Of a DNA stretch of 35,313 bases, positions 1 through 6,305 are shown one piece after another. Source of the stretch: JAKJGV01 sp964617565 (lineage in GTDB: Bacteria > Verrucomicrobiota > Kiritimatiellia > CAIQIC01 > JAGNIJ01). The position numbers and the translations under genes were made by a program. Every line of letters starts with the position of its first letter. The stretch's first letter is position 1. The DNA lies in the NCBI GenBank assembly GCA_964617565.1, contig CAZTYH010000026.1:1-35313 (forward strand), in the 5' to 3' direction. The notes beneath the pieces were generated by a model. That model ran no database searches, was not told the DNA's origin, and was given only the letters and a program-made list of their open reading frames with translations.

Positions 1-202
1 GCAGTTTGCGTTCCTCTTCCTGCCGATGAATGAACCATGTCGCGCCACCGAGCAGGGCGAGCATGATTACGACAAATCCGGCCGTGCTGGCGATCGTGCG
101 CGCGCGAACCTGGGCGGGCGTAAGCTCCACGATCGGTAAATCGCCGTTCGGCTTGCCGCCGTTTTCGGGGGCCTTCTTGTAAATGTCGCCGTTTTTGTCC
201 AT
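1..202 (-). CDS. Partial hypothetical protein with one membrane segment (N-terminus only)
   Basis: An open frame starts with ATG at 202 on the minus strand and runs off the window edge after about 67 residues. I translated it by hand. It starts MDKNGDIYKKAPENGG, then has a polar stretch and a hydrophobic segment at about residues 42-58 (AGFVVIMLALLGGATWF), followed by charged HRQEEERK. This is the pattern of a signal-anchored or single-pass protein with a short cytoplasmic tail. It lies 75 bases downstream of trpG in the same direction. There is only a weak G-rich stretch where a ribosome binding site would be. The family cannot be named from this fragment. The frame is open and the composition plausible, so I think it is real. 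Confidence 0.55.
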   Translation of the reverse strand, partial: MDKNGDIYKKAPENGGKPNGDLPIVELTPAQVRARTIASTAGFVVIMLALLGGATWFIHRQEEERKL

Positions 203-277
203 GGCGTAACCACCCACTGTGAAGATTAAGGCTACGCTATTTGGAGGGGCAATACAAGTGCAGGAGCGTACGCCGTG

Positions 278-841
278 TTATAGTGCCAGGAAATTCTTCA
301 GGATCTGCTTCCCGTTCTGCGTCAGGATGGATTCGGGATGGAATTGCACGCCATAGACCGGAAAGGTTTTGTGCTGCAGGCCCATGACTTCCTGCTCGTC
401 GGTTTCGGCGGTGATTTCGAGGCAGGACGGAACCGATGAGCGCTCGACGAGCAGGGAGTGATAGCGGATGGCTTCGAACGGATTGGGCATTCCGGCGAGC
501 ACGCCTTTTCCGCCGTGATTAATCATGGAGGTTTTGCCGTGCATCAGGCGCTCGGCCCGCACAACCCGTCCTCCGAATACCTGTCCGAGGCATTGGTGGC
601 CGAGGCAGACGCCAAACGTGGGAATCGAAGGACCTAGCTTCTCGATCACCGCGCAGGAAATGCCTGCTTCGTTCGGCGTGCAGGGGCCGGGGCTGACGAG
701 CAGGCGCTCCGGCTTCATCGCGGCGACCTCTTCGACCGTGGCCGCGTCGTTGCGGATCACGCGAACTTCCGCGCCCAACTCGCCGAGATATTGCACGAGG
801 TTGTAGGTGAACGAATCGTAGTTGTCTATGACAAGGATCAT
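278..841 (-). CDS. trpG: Anthranilate synthase component II, glutamine amidotransferase (TrpG/PabA)
   Basis: This 187-residue class I glutamine amidotransferase releases ammonia from glutamine for the TrpE partner. The N-terminus MILVIDNYDSFTYNLVQYLG is the classic TrpG/PabA start. The oxyanion motif SPGPCTPNEAG is near residues 50-60, the nucleophile is Cys79 in GVCLGHQ, and the other two triad residues are His168 and Glu170 in FHPES. Length matches the family. The ATG overlaps the trpE stop by one base (TAATG), so translation is probably coupled. Because many bacteria use one such subunit for both anthranilate and aminodeoxychorismate synthase, it may also serve folate synthesis. No terminator is obvious in the 75 bases after it. 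Confidence 0.95.
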   Translation of the reverse strand: MILVIDNYDSFTYNLVQYLGELGAEVRVIRNDAATVEEVAAMKPERLLVSPGPCTPNEAGISCAVIEKLGPSIPTFGVCLGHQCLGQVFGGRVVRAERLMHGKTSMINHGGKGVLAGMPNPFEAIRYHSLLVERSSVPSCLEITAETDEQEVMGLQHKTFPVYGVQFHPESILTQNGKQILKNFLAL

Positions 842-875
842 TATGGATTTCCGATTTCCGATTTCCGAATGCCGA
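841..875 (-). repeat. GGAAATC heptamer array forming the trpE 3' end
   Basis: Read on the minus strand, three consecutive copies of GGAAATC sit at the very end of trpE, preceded by two related ATTCGG units. They encode the tail SFGIRKSEIGNP and supply the TAATG junction with trpG. A sister array lies upstream of hisI in the same operon. Confidence 0.75.
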
Positions 876-2388
876 ATGAAGAGCGGAGGGACGCGTAGCG
901 TTTGGACAGCGCGAGCGCCTTGAGCATGCCGCGCGCCTTGTTCTGTGTTTCTTCGTATTCCTTGCGCGGGTCGGAATCGGCGACGATCCCGGCACCGGCC
1001 TGCACATGCGCCTGTTTTCCGTCCATGAGCACCGTGCGGATCGTGATACAGGAATCGAGGTTGCCGTTGAAGCTGAAATAGCCGACCGCGCCCGCGTAAG
1101 GTCCGCGCTGCGCCTTTTCCAGTTCGGCGATGATTTCCATGGCGCGGATTTTCGGCGCGCCGCTGACCGTTCCCGCCGGAAAGGTGGCCTTCATGACATC
1201 GTACATGTCGTGTTCCGGCGACACTTCGCCGACGACGTCCGACACGATATGCATTACATGACTGTACCGCTCGACGACCATCAACTCCGGCACCTTCACG
1301 CTGCCGAACCGGCAGACGCGCCCGAGGTCGTTCCGCGCGAGGTCCACGAGCATGATGTGTTCCGCGCGCTCTTTCGGGTCGGCGAGCAGCTCTTCCGCAA
1401 GGCGGCGGTCTTCGTCGGCATTTTCCGAGCGGGGGCGCGTGCCCGCGATGGGGCGAACCTCCGCGACGCCGTCCTCGCAGCGGACGTGTATTTCCGGCGA
1501 CGACCCGACCACGCTGCGCCCGCCGAAATCGAGGCAGTACATGTAGGGCGACGGATTCACGGAGCGCAGCGCGCGATAGACATCGAGCGGATCGCCCGGA
1601 TCCTCGACGCTGAACCGCTGGGACAGCACGGCCTGGATGATATCGCCCGCGCGAATGTATTCCTTGGCCTTGAGCACGGCGCGCTCAAACTCCTCCGGCG
1701 TCATATTCGATGCGCTCTGCACGGGCTCAAGCCGGTCGTGCAGGTCTATCAGGTAATGCGGTGCCGGCGCGGACAGGTGCGCACAGAGTTCCTCGATGCG
1801 TGCGACCGCGTCGTCATAGGCCTTCGCGGGATCGCCCTCGACGAGCGCGTTCGCGACGACTTTGATCGTGTGCTTCACGCGATCGAACACGAGGATCGTG
1901 TCCGTGATGTCGAAAATCATGTCGGGCCAGTCGAGGTCCCGGTTCGCGGCCAGCGGTACGCGCTCGAATTGCGCGACGGCATCATAGCCGATATAGCCCA
2001 CCGCGCCGCCGAGGAAGCGGGGGAGGGCGGGATCGGGTACGGGTCTGTAGCGCGTCATGTGCTCGCGCAACACGTCGAGAGGGTCCACATCCTTCATCGT
2101 TTCGCGATGTCCATCGGCGTGAGTGAACTCGACGGTTCTGCCCGTCGCGCGAAAGGTCACGCGAGGATGACCGCCAAGAAACGAATAACGCGCGATGTGC
2201 TCTCCACCCTCCACGCTTTCCAGGAGAAAGGTGTGGGCGCGCGGGTCGGCTGCGCGTAGGGCGGCCCGAACCCGTTCATACGCCGAGACGGGCGTATCCT
2301 GATCGGCCAGCAGCTCGCGCCACACGGGAATGAGGTTGCCGCGCGCGGCGCGCTTGATGAACTCGGCTTTGTCCGGGATGCAGCTCAC
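841..2388 (-). CDS. trpE: Anthranilate synthase component I (TrpE)
   Basis: This 515-residue protein converts chorismate plus ammonia to anthranilate, the first committed step of tryptophan synthesis. I place the start at a GTG whose last bases overlap the hisI stop (GTGA, 2385-2388). The open frame continues upstream, but only through hisI in another frame. The N-terminal region holds LLES (55-58) and the centre holds NPSPYM (278-283); in the family these form the tryptophan feedback pocket, so the enzyme is probably Trp-inhibited. The chorismate-binding part includes PIAGTRPR (313-320), DLARNDLGR and GTVSGAPK (406-413). The last 20 or so residues (ending SFGIRKSEIGNP) lie beyond the usual end and are encoded by a GGAAATC heptamer array. 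Confidence 0.95.
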   Translation of the reverse strand: MSCIPDKAEFIKRAARGNLIPVWRELLADQDTPVSAYERVRAALRAADPRAHTFLLESVEGGEHIARYSFLGGHPRVTFRATGRTVEFTHADGHRETMKDVDPLDVLREHMTRYRPVPDPALPRFLGGAVGYIGYDAVAQFERVPLAANRDLDWPDMIFDITDTILVFDRVKHTIKVVANALVEGDPAKAYDDAVARIEELCAHLSAPAPHYLIDLHDRLEPVQSASNMTPEEFERAVLKAKEYIRAGDIIQAVLSQRFSVEDPGDPLDVYRALRSVNPSPYMYCLDFGGRSVVGSSPEIHVRCEDGVAEVRPIAGTRPRSENADEDRRLAEELLADPKERAEHIMLVDLARNDLGRVCRFGSVKVPELMVVERYSHVMHIVSDVVGEVSPEHDMYDVMKATFPAGTVSGAPKIRAMEIIAELEKAQRGPYAGAVGYFSFNGNLDSCITIRTVLMDGKQAHVQAGAGIVADSDPRKEYEETQNKARGMLKALALSKRYASLRSSFGIRKSEIGNP

Positions 2389-2807
2389 GGGTCCATGTTC
2401 TCCAGGCGACCTGTTTCGATATTCAATTTGCGATAATAACAATTCCGCGGCGCGCCGGACTTGTTTCTCGTGTGGCAGATGCCGCCACGGCGCGGGCGCA
2501 CCCTGTAGAGCAGCGAATTCTGCTCGCAATTCACGCGCACCTCGAGGAGGTCGAACGTCTCGCCGGACGTTTTACCCTTTTCCCAGAGTTCATTGCGCGA
2601 GGTGCTCCAGAGGATGAGCGTCTTTTCCGCGATGGCCTTGCGGAACGCCTGCTCGTTGGTGTAAGCGACGAGAATCACTTCCTGCGTGTCCGCATTCTGC
2701 ACCGCAACGGGAATGATGCCCGGACTGCCGGACACGGCTTTCGCGAGCTTGTTCCAATCCAGTTTCAGTTCGGACGTTTCTTCGATGTTTGATTCGTTCA
2801 TCTTCAT
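2385..2807 (-). CDS. hisI: Phosphoribosyl-AMP cyclohydrolase (HisI), variant metal site
   Basis: This 140-residue enzyme opens the purine ring of phosphoribosyl-AMP in step three of histidine synthesis. Family landmarks are ILVAYTNEQAF (45-55), LWSTSRNELWEKGKTSG (66-82) and the zinc cysteines Cys94, Cys111 (ICHT) and Cys123. The usual Asp-Cys-Asp-x-Asp metal motif reads Asn93-Cys94-Glu95-Gln96-Asn97, so all three acidic positions are changed although the cysteines remain. There is no HisE (phosphoribosyl-ATP pyrophosphatase) extension. Two ATG codons (2807 and 2801) are possible starts; GGAAA lies upstream. The stop overlaps the trpE start, and hisF ends 70 bases upstream. Confidence 0.9.
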   Translation of the reverse strand: MKMNESNIEETSELKLDWNKLAKAVSGSPGIIPVAVQNADTQEVILVAYTNEQAFRKAIAEKTLILWSTSRNELWEKGKTSGETFDLLEVRVNCEQNSLLYRVRPRRGGICHTRNKSGAPRNCYYRKLNIETGRLENMDP

Positions 2808-2819
2808 AACCCAGGTTTC

Positions 2820-2877
2820 CCGTCTTCGCCCTTCGGGCTTCGCCGCGGCATGCCGGTTTCCGGTTTCCGGTTTCTTT
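2820..2877 (-). repeat. GGAAACC heptamer array between hisF and hisI
   Basis: On the minus strand the spacer carries three tandem copies of GGAAACC (about 2853-2875), then a small GCCC-TTC-GGGC hairpin (2828-2838). The unit differs by one base from the GGAAATC array at the trpE end. The hairpin has no T-run, so it does not look like a terminator. Confidence 0.7.
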
Positions 2878-3663
2878 TCACACCCTCACCTCCACGCCTT
2901 TATCCCTCAGATACTTCTTCACCTGCGGAATCGTGAATTCGCCGAAATGGAAAATCGAGGCGGCGAGCACCGCATCCGCCTTGCCTTTCACGATTCCATC
3001 GTACAGGTGTTCGAGCGTGCCGACCCCGCCGGAGGCGATGACCGGCACGGGTACGGCTTCCGCTATGGTGCGGGTCAACTCGAGATCGTATCCTTCTTTC
3101 GTGCCGTCGCGATCCATGCTGGTGAGAAGGATTTCGCCGGCGCCGCGCTGTACGCCCTCGCGCGCCCATTCCACGGCATCGCGCGCGGTCGGATTCCGTC
3201 CGCCGTGCGTATACACCGTCCAGCCTTGCCGCGTCGAAGCCTCCGGCGAAGACGGGCCGACATTCCTCCGCGCATCAATCGCCAGCACGATACACTGGCT
3301 GCCGAAGGATTCGGCCGTTTCGTTGATGATATCCGGATTGTTCAGCGCGGCGGTATTCAGCGACACCTTGTCAGCGCCCGCGAGCAGCATTTTCCGGACA
3401 TCCGCGGAAGTGCGGACTCCGCCGCCGACCGTGAGCGGCATGAATACCTGTTTCGCCACGGCGCGCACGACCTCCACGATCGTGTCGCGCGCTTCGTGCG
3501 AAGCGGTGATATCGAGGAACGTCAATTCGTCGGCGCCCTGTTCCTCGTAGGCGCGCGCGCACTGGACGGGATCGCCCGCGTCCCGGAGCTGGACAAACTT
3601 CACCCCTTTCACCACGCGTCCGCCGGTGATGTCGAGGCACGGTATTATACGTTTTGCCGGCAT
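2878..3663 (-). CDS. hisF: Imidazole glycerol phosphate synthase cyclase subunit (HisF)
   Basis: This 261-residue TIM barrel makes imidazole glycerol phosphate and AICAR using ammonia from HisH. The start MPAKRIIPCLDI at 3663 is the family start; the open frame extends 34 codons upstream, but that stretch is the leader with its terminator hairpin. Catalytic residues match Asp11 (CLDITGGRVVKG) and Asp130 (LAIDARR). Phosphate-binding loops are seen in TVGGGVRT and IASGGVGT. GGAG lies 10 bases before the ATG. It is the first structural gene of the operon. No hisH, hisA or other his gene is in the window, so the pathway is split across the genome. Confidence 0.95.
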   Translation of the reverse strand: MPAKRIIPCLDITGGRVVKGVKFVQLRDAGDPVQCARAYEEQGADELTFLDITASHEARDTIVEVVRAVAKQVFMPLTVGGGVRTSADVRKMLLAGADKVSLNTAALNNPDIINETAESFGSQCIVLAIDARRNVGPSSPEASTRQGWTVYTHGGRNPTARDAVEWAREGVQRGAGEILLTSMDRDGTKEGYDLELTRTIAEAVPVPVIASGGVGTLEHLYDGIVKGKADAVLAASIFHFGEFTIPQVKKYLRDKGVEVRV

Positions 3664-3677
3664 CTTAAAGTTACTCC

Positions 3678-3707
3678 AAACAAAAAACCCTCCGAACGAT
3701 CGGAGGG
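3678..3707 (-). terminator. Intrinsic terminator in the hisF leader (attenuator)
   Basis: On the minus strand, CCCTCCGA (3707-3700) pairs perfectly with TCGGAGGG (3695-3688) around the loop TCGT. It is followed by six T, one G and three T. This is a strong intrinsic terminator in the minus direction only. It ends just before the hisF ribosome binding site, so it can only stop transcripts heading into the operon. Confidence 0.85.
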
Positions 3708-3755
3708 GTCCATGGCCGTGTGGAAGGGACGAGGTCAGTCCCTTGCCGGGACCCC
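3705..3755 (-). promoter_or_regulatory. Mutually exclusive leader pairings (candidate antiterminator)
   Basis: Within the leader RNA, GGGGTCC (3755-3749, inside the peptide frame) can pair with GGACCCC (3711-3705). The second strand shares three bases with the terminator stem, so the two structures compete. Two more local hairpins share arms: GTCCC/GGGAC (3752-3738) and AAGGGAC/GTCCCTT (3744-3724). The pairings are visible; the switching mechanism is inferred. Confidence 0.5.
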
Positions 3756-3791
3756 GATACGCCAATCCTTATGCCATGAGCGGTTCTTCAT
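3735..3791 (-). CDS. Putative Trp/His leader peptide of the hisFI-trpEG operon
   Basis: This short frame encodes MKNRSWHKDWRIGVPARD (18 residues, TGA stop). Trp codons are at positions 6 and 10, with a His codon at 7. It lies directly upstream of the overlapping hairpins and the terminator preceding hisF, the geometry of ribosome-mediated attenuation. Two Trp in 18 residues is a strong enrichment. No Shine-Dalgarno sequence precedes the ATG; a promoter-like pair upstream would place the transcript start almost at the ATG, so it might be leaderless. A stall at Trp6 or His7 would leave the antiterminator strand free, while a stall at Trp10 would cover part of it. It is too short for routine gene calling, and expression is unproven. 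Confidence 0.6.
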   Translation of the reverse strand: MKNRSWHKDWRIGVPARD

Positions 3792-3799
3792 TTGTGGAC

Positions 3800-3827
3800 A
3801 AAATACACGGAGCGGCGGGGGGATCAA
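3800..3827 (-). promoter_or_regulatory. Candidate promoter of the his-trp operon
   Basis: On the minus strand, TTGATC (3827-3822) and TATTTT (3805-3800) are separated by 16 bases. The start point would fall at about 3791-3793, on or next to the leader-peptide ATG. Matches to consensus are moderate. Confidence 0.4.
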
Positions 3828-3902
3828 GAAGAAAGAGATAAGATTGGGGTGGTGGGGAGATGGGGTGGTGGAAAACGCACCCCATCTCTCCTGTGATGAC
3901 AG

Positions 3903-4208
3903 CTATTCCGCGGCCGGAGCCTTCTCCAGCTCTATGCCTTTCGCTTCCATTTCGCGGACATATTTATCCGCGTCTTCCTTGAACTTGGAGACGCATCCGG
4001 CGCAGCAGAGATAGACGCGCTTGCCTTCATGATCCACGTAGGTGGACTTGTTGACCTTGCCGCCCATGACCGGGCACTTGGTCTGAGGCTTGACGGCGGC
4101 CTTTTCCGTCTTGCCCGTCTTCCCGGCGCCGCAACAGGCGGGGCCGGCATACGCGGCTTGCGCGGCGATCATCAATCCGGACACAACAACGACGGCCAAT
4201 GCTTTCAT
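3903..4208 (-). CDS. Secreted YHS/TRASH-like metal-binding protein
   Basis: This 101-residue protein has a clear signal peptide (MKALAVVVVSGLMIAAQAAYA, cleavage near residue 21), then a Lys/Thr-rich linker. A compact cysteine-rich domain follows: CPVMGGKVNK (from Cys45), YVDHEGKRVYLCC (Cys68, Cys69) and GC (Cys72), ending in FKEDADKYV. This pattern is that of YHS-type small metal-binding domains, often linked to copper or other soft metals. A good ribosome binding site (AGGAG, 6-base spacing) supports the start. A promoter with a palindrome between its -35 and -10 boxes lies upstream, suggesting regulated expression. It is monocistronic. The metal and partner are unknown; periplasmic chaperoning is an inference. 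Confidence 0.75.
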   Translation of the reverse strand: MKALAVVVVSGLMIAAQAAYAGPACCGAGKTGKTEKAAVKPQTKCPVMGGKVNKSTYVDHEGKRVYLCCAGCVSKFKEDADKYVREMEAKGIELEKAPAAE

Positions 4209-4244
4209 ATCAGACTCCTGTTTTGATGTTCTTACCTCGTAGAA

Positions 4245-4272
4245 AATCTAGCATGTCGGGCCGACATTGCAA
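4245..4272 (-). promoter_or_regulatory. Candidate promoter with internal palindrome upstream of the YHS gene
   Basis: On the minus strand, TTGCAA (4272-4267) and TAGATT (4250-4245) are 16 bases apart. The spacer holds the inverted repeat ATGTCGG-N-CCGACAT (4253-4267), a plausible repressor or activator site. Confidence 0.45.
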
Positions 4273-4336
4273 ATTCAGGGGAGAAAGAGATGCCCTTAAC
4301 GGGCGGGACTGATAGAGGTACATGTCTCTTGGTAGT

Positions 4337-4362
4337 CCAGCGAGGGAGCGTTCCCTTGCCGG
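4337..4362. repeat. REP-like imperfect palindrome
   Basis: A 26-base interrupted palindrome with CC-GC-AGGGA-CG-TCCCT-GC-GG symmetry lies between the YHS gene and the kinase gene. Both strands translate to the same peptide (PARERSLAG), a sign of the dyad. It lacks a T-run, so it looks like an intergenic repetitive palindrome rather than a terminator. Confidence 0.55.
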
Positions 4363-4435
4363 ATCAAGGAGAGCTTGCCTGTCCCCCCGGGCCATGATGT
4401 TGGCGGCCGTCGGTGGGTACAGCGTTGGTGGGCGC

Positions 4436-5764
4436 ATGGAAACACGCGACGTCCCGACGGTACTCATTGTGGATGACGACGTAATGGTGCTTGATCTCAT
4501 GAAGCGCCAGCTCGCGGGGCTCCCTTTGGCGATCATTGTGACTCCTTCGGCCTCGGAAGCGATGGCGATTGTCCGGAAAATGGAGATCGCGATGTTGCTC
4601 TGCGATCTGCGCATGCCGGGCGTGGATGGCAACGTGGTGCTGGCCTGTGCGCGTGAAGCGAACCCGAACATCGTATCCGTTCTTGTCACGGGCATGTCCG
4701 ACCTTGACGCCACGGTGCGCGCGATCAATGAGGGCGGTATCTGGAAGTATCTCGCGAAGCCGTGGAGCCGCGATCAACTGGTGAACATCGTGAGTGACGG
4801 CGTGGCGAGGTATCGCACGCTCTGCAGGCAGGATGCCCTGCTCAAGGAGCTGGCGCGCGACATTACAAGAGGGCAGGACCGGTTGGTGGACGAATCGGAT
4901 GAAGTGGCGGTGACCCGGGTGCCGCTTTTGAAGCGCGCGATGGATTTTGCAGCCGGCAGAAAGCCGCGGCTGAAGGCGGGCGGAAGGAATTTTCTCGGAA
5001 CACGATACAAGCTTCTGGAAATCCTTGGAGAGGGCGGTACGGGTTCGGTTTACCGGGCGCACGATGAATTGCTCGATATGCCCGTGGCCATCAAGGTGCT
5101 GGGTTCCCGGTTCACGCGCGATGCGCTGGCGGTTTCCACGCTGAAGGAAGAGGCGCGCATCGCGATGCAGTTGTCGCACCGGCACATCGTGCGGCTGCAC
5201 AATCTGCAGAAGGCCGGCAAGCACTATTTCCTTGTGATGGAATATGTCGAAGGCCGCACGTTCCGTGATGTGCTGAGCCTTTATGGCAAGTTGCCGCTCG
5301 AAACCGTCCGGCAGGTTGTCCAGGTGTGTGCCGACGCGCTCTCCTATGCGCATCGTCACGGCGTGCTGCACAAAGATCTCAAGCCCGCCAACATTCTTCT
5401 CAGCAAGGATGGCGTACTCAAGATCATTGATTTCGGCGTGGCGTGCCTGGTTCACGCGCAGGAGCGGAGCGAACATATTGTCGGGACGCCGATCTACATG
5501 AGTCCAGAACAGATTCGCGGCGAAACCCTGGATCGCCGCACGGACATTTATTCGCTGGGGATTATTATTTACCAGTTGCTGGCCGGTCATCCGCCATTCC
5601 CGGAGCTGACCATGGATCTGGATCTGCTGGCCCGGGGAACCGGTCCGTTATTGGATGTGGAGCCCCGGCTGCGCACCGTGTTGGAGAAAGCCGTTGCGCG
5701 CCGTCGCGAAGAGCGATGGGAAAGCGTGATGGATTTTGCCGAAGCGTTCGCGGGTTCCGCGTAA
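4436..5764 (+). CDS. Receiver domain fused to Ser/Thr protein kinase
   Basis: This 442-residue cytoplasmic protein has an N-terminal receiver domain (residues 5-125: acidic pocket Asp13-15, phospho-acceptor Asp57 in CDLRMPGVDG, Thr85, Lys108 in KYLAKPW). A linker (about 126-188) leads to a Hanks-type kinase domain (190-440). The kinase has GEGGTGSV (198-205), Lys220 in VAIK, HKDLKPANI (312-320, with HKD in place of the common HRD), DFG (332-334) and GTPIYMSPEQ (350-359). All catalytic residues are present. The receiver resembles those on HD-GYP proteins. I chose the ATG at 4436 because it starts at the receiver; the upstream extension runs through the palindrome. There is no membrane segment, so input probably arrives by phosphotransfer. 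Confidence 0.9.
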   Translation: METRDVPTVLIVDDDVMVLDLMKRQLAGLPLAIIVTPSASEAMAIVRKMEIAMLLCDLRMPGVDGNVVLACAREANPNIVSVLVTGMSDLDATVRAINEGGIWKYLAKPWSRDQLVNIVSDGVARYRTLCRQDALLKELARDITRGQDRLVDESDEVAVTRVPLLKRAMDFAAGRKPRLKAGGRNFLGTRYKLLEILGEGGTGSVYRAHDELLDMPVAIKVLGSRFTRDALAVSTLKEEARIAMQLSHRHIVRLHNLQKAGKHYFLVMEYVEGRTFRDVLSLYGKLPLETVRQVVQVCADALSYAHRHGVLHKDLKPANILLSKDGVLKIIDFGVACLVHAQERSEHIVGTPIYMSPEQIRGETLDRRTDIYSLGIIIYQLLAGHPPFPELTMDLDLLARGTGPLLDVEPRLRTVLEKAVARRREERWESVMDFAEAFAGSA

Positions 5765-5787
5765 CGGTCCGACCGTCAACTGCGGAA
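5755..5787. terminator. Nested inverted repeats between convergent genes
   Basis: TTCCGC (5755-5760) pairs with GCGGAA (5782-5787), enclosing ACGGT/ACCGT (5764-5776). It sits where the kinase and the minus-strand receiver gene converge. It lacks a clear T-run, so a role as shared terminator is only suggested by position. Confidence 0.3.
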
Positions 5788-5792
5788 ACGTA

Positions 5793-6164
5793 TCAGGAGC
5801 CCGACTTTTCGAGCGCATACCGAACGGCGTTCAGCACCTCATCCGTCTTGAACGGCTTCTTCACGTAGGTGGTGCAGCCCAAGGCCATCGCCTGTTTGAC
5901 GGTCTTCTCGGAACAATAGGCCGAGATAACCACGATGTTCATGTCGGGACGGACTTTGCGGGCGAGTCGGATGATTTCCATGCCGTCAATAGGCGCCATG
6001 CGGATATCGGTCAACAGCAGGTCGAACTCCTGCGAAGACTTCAGCATGTCCGCTGCCACTTCGCTTTCGCGGACCGGTACGACTTCATGGCCCTCGCTGC
6101 GAAACAACATGCCCACGGTACGAAGGACGGACTCCTCGTCATCTACTAAAAGTATTCTTGCCAT
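5793..6164 (-). CDS. Single-domain response regulator (CheY-like receiver)
   Basis: This 123-residue receiver domain has no output domain. It has the acidic pair Asp8-Asp9 (LLVDDEE), phospho-acceptor Asp53 in LLTDIRMAPIDG, Ser81 in VVISAYC and Lys103 in VKKPFKTDEV. Length is exactly one receiver. Such proteins act by binding partners or as phosphotransfer intermediates. It converges with the receiver-kinase gene. A histidine kinase lies about 3.5 kb away, but no link is shown. The ATG has no strong ribosome binding site. Confidence 0.9.
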   Translation of the reverse strand: MARILLVDDEESVLRTVGMLFRSEGHEVVPVRESEVAADMLKSSQEFDLLLTDIRMAPIDGMEIIRLARKVRPDMNIVVISAYCSEKTVKQAMALGCTTYVKKPFKTDEVLNAVRYALEKSGS

Positions 6165-6225
6165 TGTTCGGTCACTTTACCCCAACGAGGGCACAAAGGA
6201 AAGGGAAAGTGATTAAATTTCATTT

Positions 6226-6255
6226 CTTTGCCCTTGCTGGCGGGCTCGGGCAAAG
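6226..6255. promoter_or_regulatory. Inverted repeat upstream of the MazG-like gene
   Basis: CTTTGCCC (6226-6233) and GGGCAAAG (6248-6255) form a perfect 8-bp stem around a 14-base loop, 50 bases before the MazG-like start and between divergent genes. It could be an operator or a 5'-UTR hairpin. Function is unknown. Confidence 0.35.
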
Positions 6256-6305
6256 GTAGTTCTGGAGGCTTCAATCGGCGCGTGTTGCGCCAGGAGGTTT
6301 TCTTT

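Noticed and set aside
1006..2259. A 417-codon plus-strand open frame across trpE
   Set aside because: Antisense to a clearly conserved gene; its Arg/His/Ala-rich composition is typical of GC-rich shadow frames.
2389..2529. Longer N-terminus for TrpE (47 extra codons)
   Set aside because: It would lie inside hisI; the GTG overlapping the hisI stop gives the family length.
3664..3765. Longer N-terminus for HisF (34 extra codons)
   Set aside because: The extension is translated from the leader and terminator hairpin; the family starts at MPAKRIIPCLD.
4364..5590. A 408-codon minus-strand open frame across the receiver-kinase gene
   Set aside because: Antisense shadow of a gene with intact kinase and receiver motifs; no motif of its own.
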